Of a stretch of 64,000 nt of DNA, positions 32,147 to 43,549 are shown one piece after another. Made by a program: the position numbers and the translations under genes. Numbering within the stretch: the first letter of the stretch is position 1; each line of letters starts with the position of its first letter. The notes below the pieces were generated by a model. That model was not told the origin of the DNA and made no database searches. It saw only the letters and a list, made by a program, of their open reading frames with translations. Origin of the DNA: Cannabis sativa (taxonomy: Eukaryota; Streptophyta; Magnoliopsida; Rosales; Cannabaceae); NCBI RefSeq assembly GCF_029168945.1, contig NC_083601.1, positions 22,162,160 through 22,226,159 on the forward strand, written 5' to 3'.

Positions 32147-34586
32147 CACGCTACCAGTTATTATAGCATCAAACTTGGTAGTTGAAGATGAAGGTGCCTT
32201 GCTAGAGGTGTTAAAAAAGCATAAGAAAGCAATCGGGTGGACTATGGCGGACATAAGGGGTATTAGTCCAACGATTTACACGCACAAGATACTTTTAGAA
32301 GTTGGTTGTAGCAATTCTGTTGAGCATCAGCGTAGATTGAATCCCGTCATGAAAGAAGTAGTGCGAAAAGAAGTGATCAAGTGGCTAGATTATGGTATTG
32401 TGTACCCAATTTCGGATAGCTCATGGGTTAGTCCTGTTCAATGTGTACCCAAGAAAGGAGGAGTCACGGTGGTGGCTAATGCAAACAATGAGTTGATTCC
32501 TACTCGAACCGTGACCGGTTGGAGGGTGTGTATGGACTACCTTAAGCTAACCAATGCTACTCGGAAGGATCATTTCCCGCTGCCATTTATTGACCAAATG
32601 TTGGATCGTTTGGCGGGAAAAGAGTTTTATTGCTTTCTTGACGGATATTCGGGTTACAATCAGATTTCTATAGCACCAGAAGATCAAGAGAAAACCACCT
32701 TCACTTGTCCATATGGTACCTTTGCCTTTAGGAGGATGCCATTTGGATTGTGCAATGCTCCCGCGACTTTCCAAAGGTGTATGATGGCTATTTTCTCGGA
32801 TATGGCTGAGAGTATTTTGGAGATATTCATGGATGACTTCTCTATCTACGGGGATTCATTTGGGGTTTGTTTGGAGAATTTGGAAAGAGTGTTAGCAAGA
32901 TGTGAAGAAACCAACTTGGTGCTTAATTGGGAGAAATGCCACTTCATGGTTCAAGAGGGTATTGTGTTGGGTCACAAGGTGTCTAGCAAGGGGATAGAAG
33001 TTGACAAGGCAAAGCTAGAAGTGATTGAGAAGTTACCAGTCCCTACCACGGTGAAAGGCATAAGAAGCTTCCTTGGACACGCGGGTTTCTATAGGCGCTT
33101 CATTAAAGACTTTTCTAAGGTGTCCAAACCCTTGTGTAACTTGCTGGAACAAAATAGACCATTTGAGTTTACCGCTGAATGTAATGAAGCATTTTTGAAG
33201 TTGAAGACAGCTCTTGTTACGGCCCCCGTGATTGTAGCACCCGATTGGTCATTGCCCTTTGAGCTCATGTGTGATGCAAGTGATTTTGCCGTTGGGGCTG
33301 TTCTTGGACAGCGGAAGAATAAGATCTTTCATTCCATTTATTACGCAAGCAAAACTCTTGTTGATGCCCAAATTAACTACACAACTACTGAGAAAGAGTT
33401 GCTAGCGGTGGTTTTTGCCTTTGAGAAATTCAGATCGTATCTTGTGGGAACCAAGGTTGTTGTGTATACTGACCACTCGACAATCAAGTATTTGATAACC
33501 AAGAAAGATTCTAAACCGAGGCTTATTCGTTGGGTTTTGTTGCTACAAGAGTTTGACTTGGAAATTCGAGACAGAAAAGGGACAGAAAACAAAGTAGCGG
33601 ATCATCTCTCTAGGTTGGACACTAACAATCACAGCAGCCACTTAGAGGGAGAATTACGAATTCAAGACTCATTCTCAGATGAGCAACTGCTAGTGGTAGA
33701 GCAAACACGGGTACCATGGTATGCAGACATTGTCAATTACTTAGTTGGAGGTGCCTATCCACCTGATTTTACCAAGCAGCAGCTCAAAAAGTTTCTTCAT
33801 GATAGCAAGTTTTATTTTTGGGATGAGCCATACTTGTACAAGCAGTGCCCAGATCGTATTATGCGAAGATGTGTGCCAATGGGTGAAGTTAGAAGCATCT
33901 TGGAGCATTGTCATTCAGCTCCTTATGGTGGCCATTTTGGTGGACAACGCACGGCGGCCAAGGTTTTTCAATCCGGGTATTATTGGCCTTCTATTTTTAA
34001 AGATGCTCATGCTTTTGTTCAACAATGTGATCGCTGCCAGCGAGTTGGAAATGTCTCCGCCAGGAATGAGATGCCTCTTAATTGTATTTTGGAGGTGGAG
34101 TTGTTTGACGTTTGGGGTATCGACTTTATGGGACCTTTCCCACAATCCTTTGGGAATCTCTACATTCTAGTGGCGGTGGATTATGTGTCAAAGTGGGTGG
34201 AGGCAATTGCTAGTCCCAAGAATGATGCTCGAGTGGTTATGAAATTCCTTCATAAACATGTCTTTACAAGGTTTGGGACTCCTAGAGCTTTGATAAGTGA
34301 TGAGGGAACACACTTTGTGAACAAAGTGTTGGCTGCCCTCTTGGCAAAATATAGTGTAAAACACAAAATTGCTACTGCCAATCACCCCCAGACTAACGGG
34401 CAAGCTGAAATATCTAATCGGGAAATTAAAGGCATATTCGAGAGGGTTGTAAATCCCAACAGAAAAGATTGGTCCCAATGCCTCGATGATGCACTTTGGG
34501 CGTATAGGACAGCATATAAAACTCCTCTAGGCATGTCTCCATATCGCCTAGTTTATGGGAAGCATGCCATCTTCCCGTGGAGTTAG
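32124..34586 (+). CDS. Athila reverse transcriptase, RNase H and integrase
   Basis: 820 residues. [43 protein letters not shown] and the catalytic [10 protein letters not shown]. RNase [39 protein letters not shown]. Integrase: zinc domain ([20 protein letters not shown]) and core acids D ([10 protein letters not shown]), D (LISDEGTHF), E ([10 protein letters not shown]). It starts one frame off from the protease. The integrase frame breaks near 34560 (one base short) and continues as 34577-34999. All visible catalytic residues are present, which fits recent activity with a few late or artefactual lesions. Confidence 0.9.
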   Translation: MPIWGENDTLPVIIASNLVVEDEGALLEVLKKHKKAIGWTMADIRGISPTIYTHKILLEVGCSNSVEHQRRLNPVMKEVVRKEVIKWLDYGIVYPISDSSWVSPVQCVPKKGGVTVVANANNELIPTRTVTGWRVCMDYLKLTNATRKDHFPLPFIDQMLDRLAGKEFYCFLDGYSGYNQISIAPEDQEKTTFTCPYGTFAFRRMPFGLCNAPATFQRCMMAIFSDMAESILEIFMDDFSIYGDSFGVCLENLERVLARCEETNLVLNWEKCHFMVQEGIVLGHKVSSKGIEVDKAKLEVIEKLPVPTTVKGIRSFLGHAGFYRRFIKDFSKVSKPLCNLLEQNRPFEFTAECNEAFLKLKTALVTAPVIVAPDWSLPFELMCDASDFAVGAVLGQRKNKIFHSIYYASKTLVDAQINYTTTEKELLAVVFAFEKFRSYLVGTKVVVYTDHSTIKYLITKKDSKPRLIRWVLLLQEFDLEIRDRKGTENKVADHLSRLDTNNHSSHLEGELRIQDSFSDEQLLVVEQTRVPWYADIVNYLVGGAYPPDFTKQQLKKFLHDSKFYFWDEPYLYKQCPDRIMRRCVPMGEVRSILEHCHSAPYGGHFGGQRTAAKVFQSGYYWPSIFKDAHAFVQQCDRCQRVGNVSARNEMPLNCILEVELFDVWGIDFMGPFPQSFGNLYILVAVDYVSKWVEAIASPKNDARVVMKFLHKHVFTRFGTPRALISDEGTHFVNKVLAALLAKYSVKHKIATANHPQTNGQAEISNREIKGIFERVVNPNRKDWSQCLDDALWAYRTAYKTPLGMSPYRLVYGKHAIFPWS

Positions 34587-34999
34587 AACACAAGGCGTTT
34601 TGGGCACTAAAAAATCTCAACATGGATATTTCAGCGGCTGGAGAAGCAAGAAAATTACAGCTGAACGAGTTGGATGAATTGCGTTTGTTTTCATATGAGA
34701 ATGCTAAATTGTACAAGGAAAAGACAAAGAGATGGCATGATGATAGAATCAAGGAAAGAGTTTTTGCAAAAGGACAAGAAGTGTTACTCTTTAATTCAAG
34801 GCTCAAACTCTTTCCTGGAAAATTAAAGTCCCGTTGGTCTGGCCCGTTTACTGTCCAAGAAGTGACTCCTTTTGGTGCGATTACAGTGAAAGATCAACAA
34901 TCCGGGAGGGAATTTAAAGTGAACAGGCAGCGGCTGAAACACTATTGGAGAGGCAAGGTCAACCGAGAGAAGACCTCGATTTCTTTGAAAGATGCTTGA
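34577..34999 (+). CDS. Athila integrase C-terminal part, frameshifted
   Basis: The last 140 residues of pol in a shifted frame: [14 protein letters not shown], a helix rich in charged residues, and the integrase C-terminal SH3-like segment ([44 protein letters not shown]). It overlaps the end of the preceding frame by 10 bases. It is the continuation of the same polyprotein and not a separate gene. Confidence 0.85.
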   Translation: MELEHKAFWALKNLNMDISAAGEARKLQLNELDELRLFSYENAKLYKEKTKRWHDDRIKERVFAKGQEVLLFNSRLKLFPGKLKSRWSGPFTVQEVTPFGAITVKDQQSGREFKVNRQRLKHYWRGKVNREKTSISLKDA

Positions 35000-36833
35000 T
35001 CATTGTAATTTGGGGTGCCTAAAAAAAAAAAAGAGAAAAAAAAAACAAAAAAATTTCTCAGTGAAAGGCACCCCTTGAAAAAAAAAAGAGAAAGAAAAGC
35101 AAAAGAAAAAAATATATATATAAAAAAAAAACAGAAATTATATATATACTATAATTAGCTCTAAATAATTGTCATGGTGAAATTTAGATTGTGTTCTTTT
35201 CTGTGTGCAGAGAACCTAGTGAAAAAGGCTGTGGAAGTGAAGAAGTTTTGAATTGGGCAAAATCATTAAGTTTGGGGTGGCAGGTTGCTGTTCAGTTGCT
35301 ATAGCAAAAGCTTAGCAAGAAGTGTTTTGGTACTAGGCTGATCAAACGAACTGGGGTTTGAAAAAAAAAAAATAAATAAAGTGAATGGTCTGTCAGAAAA
35401 AAAAACATGTGATTGCCATGTTGTTCATGATGCAATCATTGGACAATTCTATTTTTGTTCATATAATCATTTGGGGTGTACTTAGTTTTGAATTGAATGA
35501 GCCCAATTGATTTTGGAGATACAAAGACCACACTTTAATCAGTTTGGGCCTGATTTTTTTTGGTCAACTGGGCCCCAGCCAATGTTGACCCGCCCACTTA
35601 GCATTCAACCCTAGACTGCATCCATCTTCATCATCACATTCACTTCCCTCTTCTCAGCCGTTTGCCATTCACCTGAGCCCGTAGCCACCAAATCGCAACC
35701 ACCCTTCGATTTCGCCTGAACCCCTAGCAACCCGAACCTCACTCAAGGCTCACCACCAAATCGCACCAGCTCGCCTAAACTCGACAGACCAAGCTTCCAC
35801 TCACCATTCGAATTGCACCACGATTCCCCCTGCAACCGTTCAACTCAGCTTCACCATCAACCAAGTCGAAATCACCCGAAGCCACTACGAACCAAGTCTC
35901 CATTCGACTACCACTCACAAACCCAACCTCTGTTCACTCATATCAGAACCACGACCTATGCCCAGCTACAACCCGACACCAGTCAACCAACGTCCATTTC
36001 CCCTGAGACCGCACCACCAACCTCCAGCAGCTCGCACGAACCAGCTCACACTCAACGGATCCACCTGACTTCGAAGCCACCCAGCTGAGCCATTTCAGTC
36101 GGCACTTACATCAACCCGAGTCAAGACACCGGTTCAAGCTAAGTTTTGATTGGGTAAATTAATTTGAAAGTTATTTTGGGTTGTAGTGCATACTTGGTGG
36201 CTGTAGTGGACTGCTAGTATTTTGTGAATTGCATAATTGGAAGTGATTTTGTGATTTAAGTGTGGTAGCAGTGTGATAATTTTGGTTTGGATGGTTTGAG
36301 TTGGATTTTGGTGGAATTGTTTAAGAATATTGGGCTGAAAAAAAAAATAACAGGGATTGTGAACAGAGTGATGCGTGGAAGATGGTTTCTTTGGTATAAA
36401 GGAGTTGATTGGGTTACATTGATAGTTTGAAATTGGGGTTGTAACTTGGACATTGTTGGTGTGCATTTGAATTTCAAACTATTCTCTGCAGTGGCTTTTA
36501 TGATGGTGATAATTAGTGAGATGGTGTTGAATTGGAATTTGTTGTAGTGTTGGGAATATTGCCAGTTGAACAGATTAGTGTTGGATAAGTTGGGCATTGA
36601 CTGAGTTGCACAGAGGAAGTTATCATGGCCAAGTACTACATGGAATGTGTGTAATGTGTCCAAATCTGACTTAGTGTGGTGTGGTCAAAGAGGTGTGACT
36701 TTTGAACAAGATTGGGTTAGGGACAGTGAAGTGCATTGTAAGAGTTCTTCTTGTGTTGAGGGGTAGCAGTGAGTAAGAAAGCAAAGAAGAAATTCAGTGT
36801 GTTGGGGTAGTGTGCAAGTGAAAAGAAAAGAAA
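35000..36833 (+). other. Athila spacer between pol and the extra ORF
   Basis: Contains A-rich runs (35021-35140), an inverted repeat GGGGTGCCT (35012-35020) / AGGCACCCC (35066-35074), three TTTGGGGTG motifs (35009, 35271, 35470), a C-rich stretch at 35580-36110 and a GT-rich stretch at 36130-36780. Open frames here (for example 35813-36088) are low complexity and I do not call them genes. It is probably untranslated sequence or leader of the next ORF. Confidence 0.6.
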
Positions 36834-37907
36834 ATGCCAAAAGTTAAGAAGACCGCCAACAAGAATAAAAAGAAATCACTGCATGAAATTCCTAAGTTTC
36901 ATTGCCCGGCAGCTGAGACAAAGTATCACGAGAAGGTGGACAATCGGGAATTTTATATGGAGCGTGGATTAGTAGCCGATATTGAGGATATTGATGAGTT
37001 GCCCGAATGGGTCAGTGCCACGGTTCATAAGCGAGATTGGGGACTTTTTGTCCAGCAAAGAGAGCCGGCAGTCATGGAAGTTGTCAAGGAATTTTACGCC
37101 AACTTCCTATCCCAAGAATGGCCCACTGTAGTGGTGGTGCGTGAAGTCCCAGTCTCATTTTCAGCTGCAGCAATCAACAACCTATTTGGGTTAGACTCTG
37201 TCGAGTGCCAATACTCCGCGCAAAAAGGGCAGGTGAGCGACGAGACTGTGGGTGACATGATGCCGATGCTTGCTAAGCCAGGGTCTGAATGGGGTTTCGA
37301 TAATTATGGCAATCTTCGATTTCGGCGCACTGACTTGGAGCACGAGTTGAAATGTTGGTATACATTCGTGCAAACTGCCCTCTGCCCCACCTCACACGAT
37401 TCGACCGTCAGCAGAGACCGAGCCTGGATGCTCTATTGCCTTAGAATGGGTTGGGATGTTGACGTAGGGGCTGTCCTTGCCCAAGAGATTGCTGATTGTG
37501 CACACAGGGGGAAGGGGAAGTTATTCCTCCCTGCTACCATCACTGCTCTTTGCCGCAAGGCAGGTGTACCCATATGGAAGGAAGAAGGCGCCCTGAATCC
37601 TCGGGGGCCTATCAATTTTGGTCCACCTCGAGCTCCGAAAACAACGCCTACCCCAGCGACGTCCTCAGCCACGGAGCCTCCCGTAGATCGCTTTGCTCGC
37701 TTTGAGCAAGTGCAACAACAAATGTGTGGCCGATTGCACGCGATGTGGGATTATGAGCAGAAGCGCGACGCCGTCATGGAACGTGCATTCAAGAGGACTA
37801 CGCCCCGTTTTGATCCCAAGTTCCCGGACTTCCCTCAGCACGTTCTAGACCCGTGGGGAGGGCCATCAGCTTCGAACACAGAGGAGCCCCACGAGGACTC
37901 CGAGTAG
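36834..37907 (+). CDS. Athila extra ORF (plant transposon-protein domain, Transposase_32-like)
   Basis: An unbroken 357-residue ORF with a good ATG context (AAAATGCC). The basic N-terminus (MPKVKKTANKNKKKS) could serve as a nuclear signal. The central region (about 35-230) has the pattern of the plant 'putative transposon protein' family found between pol and the 3' LTR of many Athila elements: YMERGLVADIEDIDELPEWV, VVKEFYANF, VREVPVSFSAAAINNLFGL, and a helix-rich end with LFLPATITALCRKAGVP. The C-terminus is Pro/Thr-rich and acidic. I see no signal peptide or clear transmembrane segment, so an envelope-like role is not supported. It occupies the env-like position but its function is unknown. 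Confidence 0.8.
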   Translation: MPKVKKTANKNKKKSLHEIPKFHCPAAETKYHEKVDNREFYMERGLVADIEDIDELPEWVSATVHKRDWGLFVQQREPAVMEVVKEFYANFLSQEWPTVVVVREVPVSFSAAAINNLFGLDSVECQYSAQKGQVSDETVGDMMPMLAKPGSEWGFDNYGNLRFRRTDLEHELKCWYTFVQTALCPTSHDSTVSRDRAWMLYCLRMGWDVDVGAVLAQEIADCAHRGKGKLFLPATITALCRKAGVPIWKEEGALNPRGPINFGPPRAPKTTPTPATSSATEPPVDRFARFEQVQQQMCGRLHAMWDYEQKRDAVMERAFKRTTPRFDPKFPDFPQHVLDPWGGPSASNTEEPHEDSE

Positions 37908-39470
37908 AGGGAGTTTTCTCATACCTAGGCTATTTTTTTATATTTGTCTGTTTTGTGTTGTTTGTTTTTCGATTGTATTGTGCTAGTTGTGTGTTGTCTT
38001 TTGTGCTTGGAACTTTTATTCTATGTTGTTTATGTGGTTGTTAGTTTGGCATTGAGAGTTTTCTTTTGAGTTTTTCTGTGGCCTAGTGTTCTGCTCGATG
38101 ATGATACTTTCCGCCCATTCCATTATTGTTGCTGCCTAATTTTACTTGTTGCCTTATCATGCTGCATTGTTGGATATTGTGGATGTTTCTCTTTAGTCTC
38201 TCCTCACTAGTTTATACTTGTATTTATTCCACCATGCTTTGTCTTTCTCATACGATTATTTCACATGTCATTTTAGCATCTAGAATTAGTTAGTGCATCT
38301 CCTTGAAGCGAAATCCTAGTTAGACTTGTCCCTTAGAAATGATTTAGGCCTTCCTTGGACGTTTGAGCCTTTCTAACCCTCCCTATCAATCAATTTTTCC
38401 CTAGTCACCCAAGTTTGAGCCGTTAGCCTCGTTTTGTTGTGCAATCCAATCACACATATCACATCCATCCTAAATTGCATTTCCACATCTGTCCTAGCTT
38501 AATTGCTCACTTGTCAAGAGCCAAGTTTCACATTAAGTTTGGGGTGAGTGCGGTGAGTGTAATTTGTGGCGAGCTAATTTAAGATTATACTTTTAGCCAC
38601 ATTGGGGACAATGTTGGGTTGTAAGTTTGGGGTGGGGGAATTAGCTCACAAGGTATATTAGTATGAATTTTTTTTTAATTAACTTTCTCTTGCTATATAT
38701 AAGTATAACATAGTAATGAATTCTTTTCTAACCAATATATATATATAAAAAAAAAATCAGCAAAGAAAATAGAAAAAAAATATATATATATATATATATA
38801 TACTTGCAACTAAGTTTGGGGTGTTCCACCCATTTTAGTTTTAAAAAAAAAAAAGAGAATAAACATAGCAAGAGAAGTCAATTTTAATATCAAGTACTTG
38901 TGAGTATAATGAATTAGGGAAGTGGGTCAAAAGAAAAAAAATCATAAGGAAGAGGCTCGGTTTTTGACAAGTGAAGTGGTTAGGTGTTGAGCTAGCTTAA
39001 ATACATCCTTTACCATACCCTAACCCAAGCCTAACATTACAAGCCTAATAAAGTCCTATTGATCAAGGGGATAAGTTTACACTACATTAGTAGAGAGGAG
39101 TGCACTAATCCAACTTATGGAGCTTAAATGAATGAAAAAGAAGAAAAAAAAAGTTTAAGGTATAGTTGTAGAAAGTTCAAAGTTTAGGTGGGATATACTT
39201 GTATAAATTGTTGATTAGGTGACTTTTGGGAAATATTAATGTTATCCAATGACAAAAACTTTAAAGGGGCAACATATAAAGTTACGGCAAGCAATTTCCT
39301 ATTCCATTTAATTCCATTTTTTCTGAGAGCATCAATGTTCGCTAGGCCAACTTGAATTTCTTTGAAATCTCTCATTTGTCTTGTATGTTGAGTCTTTGTG
39401 TAAAAATTTTTTGTTGTGTTTTATTTTGTTTAGTTTGTATTGTCATTGCTCGAGGACGAGCAAGATTCTA
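37908..39470 (+). other. Athila spacer before the 3' LTR
   Basis: Non-coding, T-rich then A-rich, with a TA microsatellite at about 38780-38803 and TTTGGGGTG motifs at 38538, 38626, 38815 and 39473. No gene. Confidence 0.65.
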
Positions 39471-39482
39471 AGTTTGGGGTGT
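39471..39482 (+). promoter_or_regulatory. Athila polypurine tract
   Basis: AGTTTGGGGTGT directly abuts the 3' LTR (starts 39483). This is the position where plus-strand DNA synthesis is primed. Confidence 0.75.
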
Positions 39483-41003
39483 TGATAACTCTAAGATTTA
39501 GAGTTATTTTCATATCTATAAGCTTGAATTTAATGTGAATTGTAGAGCAATTAATGTCTATACTATGTAATTGTGTTTAGTTTGTTGTGTCTTTGTAATA
39601 AATGGAAGTGTGTGTGTGTTAGTAAGTGTTAAATAGACTTATGTTATTGTTTTTATGTGTTTTAAGCAGAAAAAAATACAAGAATATGTATTTGGAAATA
39701 TTTGGGACAAGGAGAAAAAGGAGCAGAAAAATGATCATTGCTGACTGCATTGCTATAGCAATCATCGCGTAGCAATTTGTCAGCCCAGTAAGTTTATTTT
39801 GGCAGATAGTCCAGCTGGCTTTAATGAAAAGAAAAATGAGCTGAGGTGGCGGAATTTGGCTATTGACTCATCAAACATGTGGAAAATGAAGGACAAGTGG
39901 GTGGTGACTTGGATTTCCAATTAGGGTAAACTTTGGTACCCTAATTGGGGGGCAAGAAGGAAAAGAGGAGGATAATAGATATGGGGGCTGCACTTTGAAA
40001 GAGGAGTACGAAAATTACAGCAGAAAAATAGAAAAGTACAGAGAAAGAGAGTACAAAGAAGAAGAAGATTGAGAAGAGGGAGAAGAAGGCAACTTCCAAA
40101 GAAAGGATTTGAGCTCACCACTCATTTCTCTTGCTCTCCACTTCATTTTGTATCATTTTCTCCTCTCTAATTTGCTCTTTAACTCCATGAACAATTTATT
40201 TTCTGGTTTGTTGTTTTTAATTTCAGCTATGAACTAAACTCTTTGAGATTTGGGTGGTTATGAACCCTTGTATGGACTAGTGTTCTTATTTTGCAATGAT
40301 GAAGCAATCTTGTCTTAGTTCAATTAGTTGTGATGAAATGTTGAATGAATGTTAATTTTTGGCCATTTTTAACATTTAGCAAGCTAGATCTTACTTGGAA
40401 AAGCAAGACCTAGTTGAACCCCTCTAATTGATGCATGATTTTTACCTTTTCTTTTAGGTATTAATTAGTAGTGAAATAGGAATATTTTGCTACCATGCAT
40501 AACTAAAGATTTGATACTTTATTGGACTATTTGTGATCTAATCTGATGTAGGATTGCATTGTTGAGATTATGAATAGTATACTGCAAGTTTTGGAAAAAG
40601 CCCTCTGGTTTTTTTTGAAATTTGTTAACTCTGCCAGGATTGCTGAGTCATTGCTGGGTCATTGCTGTATCAATTGGGACATACAAGTGGAAATTAATCA
40701 CCCAAGTCTAATTTCCAAATCTGAAATTACCACCATTTTAATTACTTTTAGCTTCTCATTTTTAGTTTATTTAGCTTAAAAAGTTAGTTCTCAAGTTTAG
40801 AATCAAGGCTATAAATTTTTCTCGTGCATTAATGTGTGACTTTATTTTATTTTTATTTGAAATTCTTGGAATTACTTTTAGTTGATTTAACATTATTTAG
40901 TAAAAAGTCCCTGTGGAGACGAACTTTGATTACTTATCATTGTATTACTTGTTTGTGATTGTGTACACTTGCGCAATTATAAAGCAATATAATTTTCACA
41001 ACA
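39483..41003 (+). mobile_element. Athila 3' LTR
   Basis: 1521 bp, TGATAACTC to CACAACA, followed by the TSD ATTAC (41004-41008). Confidence 0.95.
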
Positions 41004-41097
41004 ATTACATTCTTGACGTAGTTTACATATTATTTAGGAAAAATGATAAGGAATTTTAATTTTAGGTTTTTATTTTGGTTCTCATAGTAATGTGTTG

Positions 41098-42200
41098 TGC
41101 TGTGATTGTAATTTTTAACAAAAAAACTCTCAATTCTTGAAAAAGTTTACCTTGTAGTTCAGTCTTAGAGTTTTATATTGCTTCTGAATGTAACTTGGTA
41201 CCTTACATTTGAATATGGCTTGATACCTTACATTTGAATATGTCCATGTTTGTTGTGTTGTGGCTGCAATTTATAGCAAAAAATACCATGTCTTGAAAAA
41301 AGTCACCTGCTAGTCTAATCTTAGGGTTTTATATGTTGCCTCTGAAAGTAACCTGGAACTTTGCATTTGAATATTATTGTGTTTGTTTTGTTGTGGCTGC
41401 AATTTATAGCAAAAAAAAATACCATATCTTGAAAAAAGTAACCTGGAAGTTCAATCTTAGGGTCTTATATTGCCTCTGAATATAACTTGGTACTTTACAT
41501 TTGAATATGGCTAGGTTTGTTTTGTTGTGGCTGCAATTTATAGCAAAAAATACCATGTTTTGAAAAAATTTACATGCTAGTTCAATCTTAGAGTTTTATA
41601 TTGCCTCTGAAAATAATTTGGTACGTTACATTTGAATATGGTTGTGTTTATTTTCTTGTGGTTGCAATTTATAGCAAAAAAATACCATGTCTTGAAAAAA
41701 GTCACATGCTAGTTCAATCTTAGGGTTTTATATTGCCTCTGAAAGTAACCTGCTACTTTACATTTGAATATGGTTGTGTTTGTTTTCTTGTGGCAGCAAT
41801 TTATAGCAAAAAAATACCATGTCTTGAAAAAAGTCACCTGCTAGTTCAATCTTAGGGTTTTATATTGCCTCTGAAAGTAACCTGGTACTTTACATTTGAA
41901 TATGGTTGTGTTTGTTTTCTTGTGGCTGCAATTTACAGCAAAAAAATACCATGTCTTGAAAAAAAATTACCTGCTAGTTCAATCTTAGGGATTTATATTG
42001 CCTCTGAATATAACCTGGAACTTTACATTTGAATATGGTTGTGTTTGTTTTGTTGTGACTGCATTTTATAACAAAAAAAATACCATATCTTGAAATAGTT
42101 ACCTGCTAGTTCAATCTTAGAGATTTATATTGCTTCTGAATGTAACCTGATACTTTACAGTTGAATAAAACTGTGTTTGTTGTGTTGGAAAGAAACATGT
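41098..42200. repeat. 132-bp tandem repeat, about eight units
   Basis: The landmark CAATTTATAGCAAAAA recurs at 41267, 41400, 41534, 41665, 41797, 41929 and (degraded) 42062, giving steps of 131-134 bp. Every unit also contains TACCATGTCTTG, TTTTATATTGCCTCTGAA, GTAACCTGGTACTTTACA and GAATATGGTTGTGTTTG. The first unit, near 41100, is more diverged. The repeat lies directly upstream of the transposase remnant at 42481. Confidence 0.9.
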
Positions 42201-42480
42201 TATTTTAAATTTCTTATAAAGTAACTTGTTAAATGATTTTTATTTTTTCTTTTTGTTTCAGGAAGTGACCTGGTACTTGTAATTTTCTTGGAGAATGAAT
42301 TTTATTAAAGCATTAATTCATTATAGAGGAGAGTGGAATGAAAGTTAACTACTACTAAAATTACAAAGTAACTGGTGTACATATTCTAGAAAATTGTTCA
42401 TTATTACAGAAAAGGCTAAATTGCTATGAGTTTTGTTCTGCTTACTACAAAACTAAAACAATGAAAGCAATTTATTGCAG

Positions 42481-42725
42481 AAACAGTTTATCATTTGCCA
42501 CATGAGGATGAATGGAGTCTACCAGAAAAATTGGACATACTTGTCCTACCTCCGAAAGGAAAAATTCCTCCCGGTAGACCAAGGAGGAGAAGAATAAGAG
42601 TACGAGGAGAGCCAAGAGTGGTTATGAAGTGTGGACGATGTGACAAATCAGGTCATAATAGGAAAACGTGCAGAAATCGGCCACCTATGGAGAAGCCACA
42701 CAAGCAAACCAAAACAAGAGAATGA
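42481..42725 (+). pseudogene. Mutator-like transposase C-terminal exon
   Basis: After an acceptor (TTATTGCAG, 42472-42480) the frame encodes TVYHLPHEDEWSLPE, then PPKGKIPPGRPRRRRIRVRG and a zinc knuckle CGRCDKSGHNRKTC, ending with TGA at 42723-42725 (CRNRPP...KQTKTRE). A GRP-KKR basic stretch followed by a CCHC knuckle is the typical end of plant MuDR-type (MULE) transposases. The catalytic MULE domain and SWIM finger are not in the window, so this is a remnant. The Athila insertion to the left probably split the same element. Confidence 0.75.
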
Positions 42726-42790
42726 TTCATTTAGTTTTACTTAATGACGTTGCTCGTTATATTCATTCATAAAAAAGGAACAAGTTACTA

Positions 42791-43549
42791 TGGACACCAT
42801 ACTACATAAGGTTGTAATGATTTGTTACATTCTTTACTTTGGGAAAACATTAGTTCTTTTGCTTAAACGAATATTGATCAAACTTTGAATACATTTTCAA
42901 AAAATAAAATAAAAAATGAAGAAGAAAAAAAAGTAACCTAGTGTATTTGTTTTGTCATGCTTTACAAGGTAACCTAACTATATAAGAAAGTAACTTAATA
43001 TCAATATTTTGAAATTCAATTAAGTTTTATTAATTAACCTGGTACCAATAAAATTTTAATTTATTCAGATTTATTTTTGTTTCAAGTATAATTTAATTTT
43101 TTTTACTTATAAAAATTGATGTCTTGATTTAAGAAAAAAAAGTAACTTAGTATGTCTATTATGATTTATAAAGTAACTTGGTATATAATACAGTTCATCA
43201 TCTGAGCTTAGCTACTAAACCCAATTTTTGTTACTGAGAGTCATTGAAACAAAAATTAAAAGACAACTATTCATTGAAAAAGATTAGGAAAATTATCAAA
43301 GAAAAGAGCTTCCCTACAAGGTTGTAATGGACACCATACTACATAAAGTTGTAATGATTTGTTACATTCTTTATTTTAGAAAAATATTAGTTCTTTTGTT
43401 TAAATGAATATTGATCAAACTTTGAATATTTTTTTTTAAAAAAAAAATAATAAAAAATAAAGAAGAAAAAAAGTAACCAGGTGTGTTTGTCATGCTTTAC
43501 AAAGTAACCTAACAATATAAGAAAATAACCTAATGTCTGTATTTTGAAA
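42791..43549. repeat. Direct repeat of about 220 bp
   Basis: 42791-43014 and 43328-43549 are similar copies (offset about 537) starting GGACACCATACTACATAA and ending TATTTTGAAA. Each includes GTAACCTAG/GTAACCAGG motifs related to the GTAACCTGGTA core of the 132-bp tandem repeat. Confidence 0.8.

Larger units (their letters stand above)
27909..41003 (+). mobile_element. Complete Athila-type Ty3/Gypsy retrotransposon
   Basis: 13,095 bp with LTRs at 27909-29428 and 39483-41003, both starting TGATAACTC and ending CACAACA. It is flanked by a perfect 5-bp TSD ATTAC (27904-27908 and 41004-41008). Order: LTR, PBS, gag, protease, RT, RNase H, integrase, long spacer, an extra ORF encoding a plant-transposon-like protein, spacer, polypurine tract, LTR. 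The LTRs differ at only a few sites, so the insertion is fairly young. Gag-pol has one in-frame stop (31451) and two single-base frameshifts (about 32136-32141 and about 34560). Confidence 0.95.

Noticed and set aside
35813..36088. 91-codon Pro/Ser/Thr/His-rich frame in the Athila spacer
   Set aside because: Low-complexity C-rich spacer; no domain and no conserved start context.
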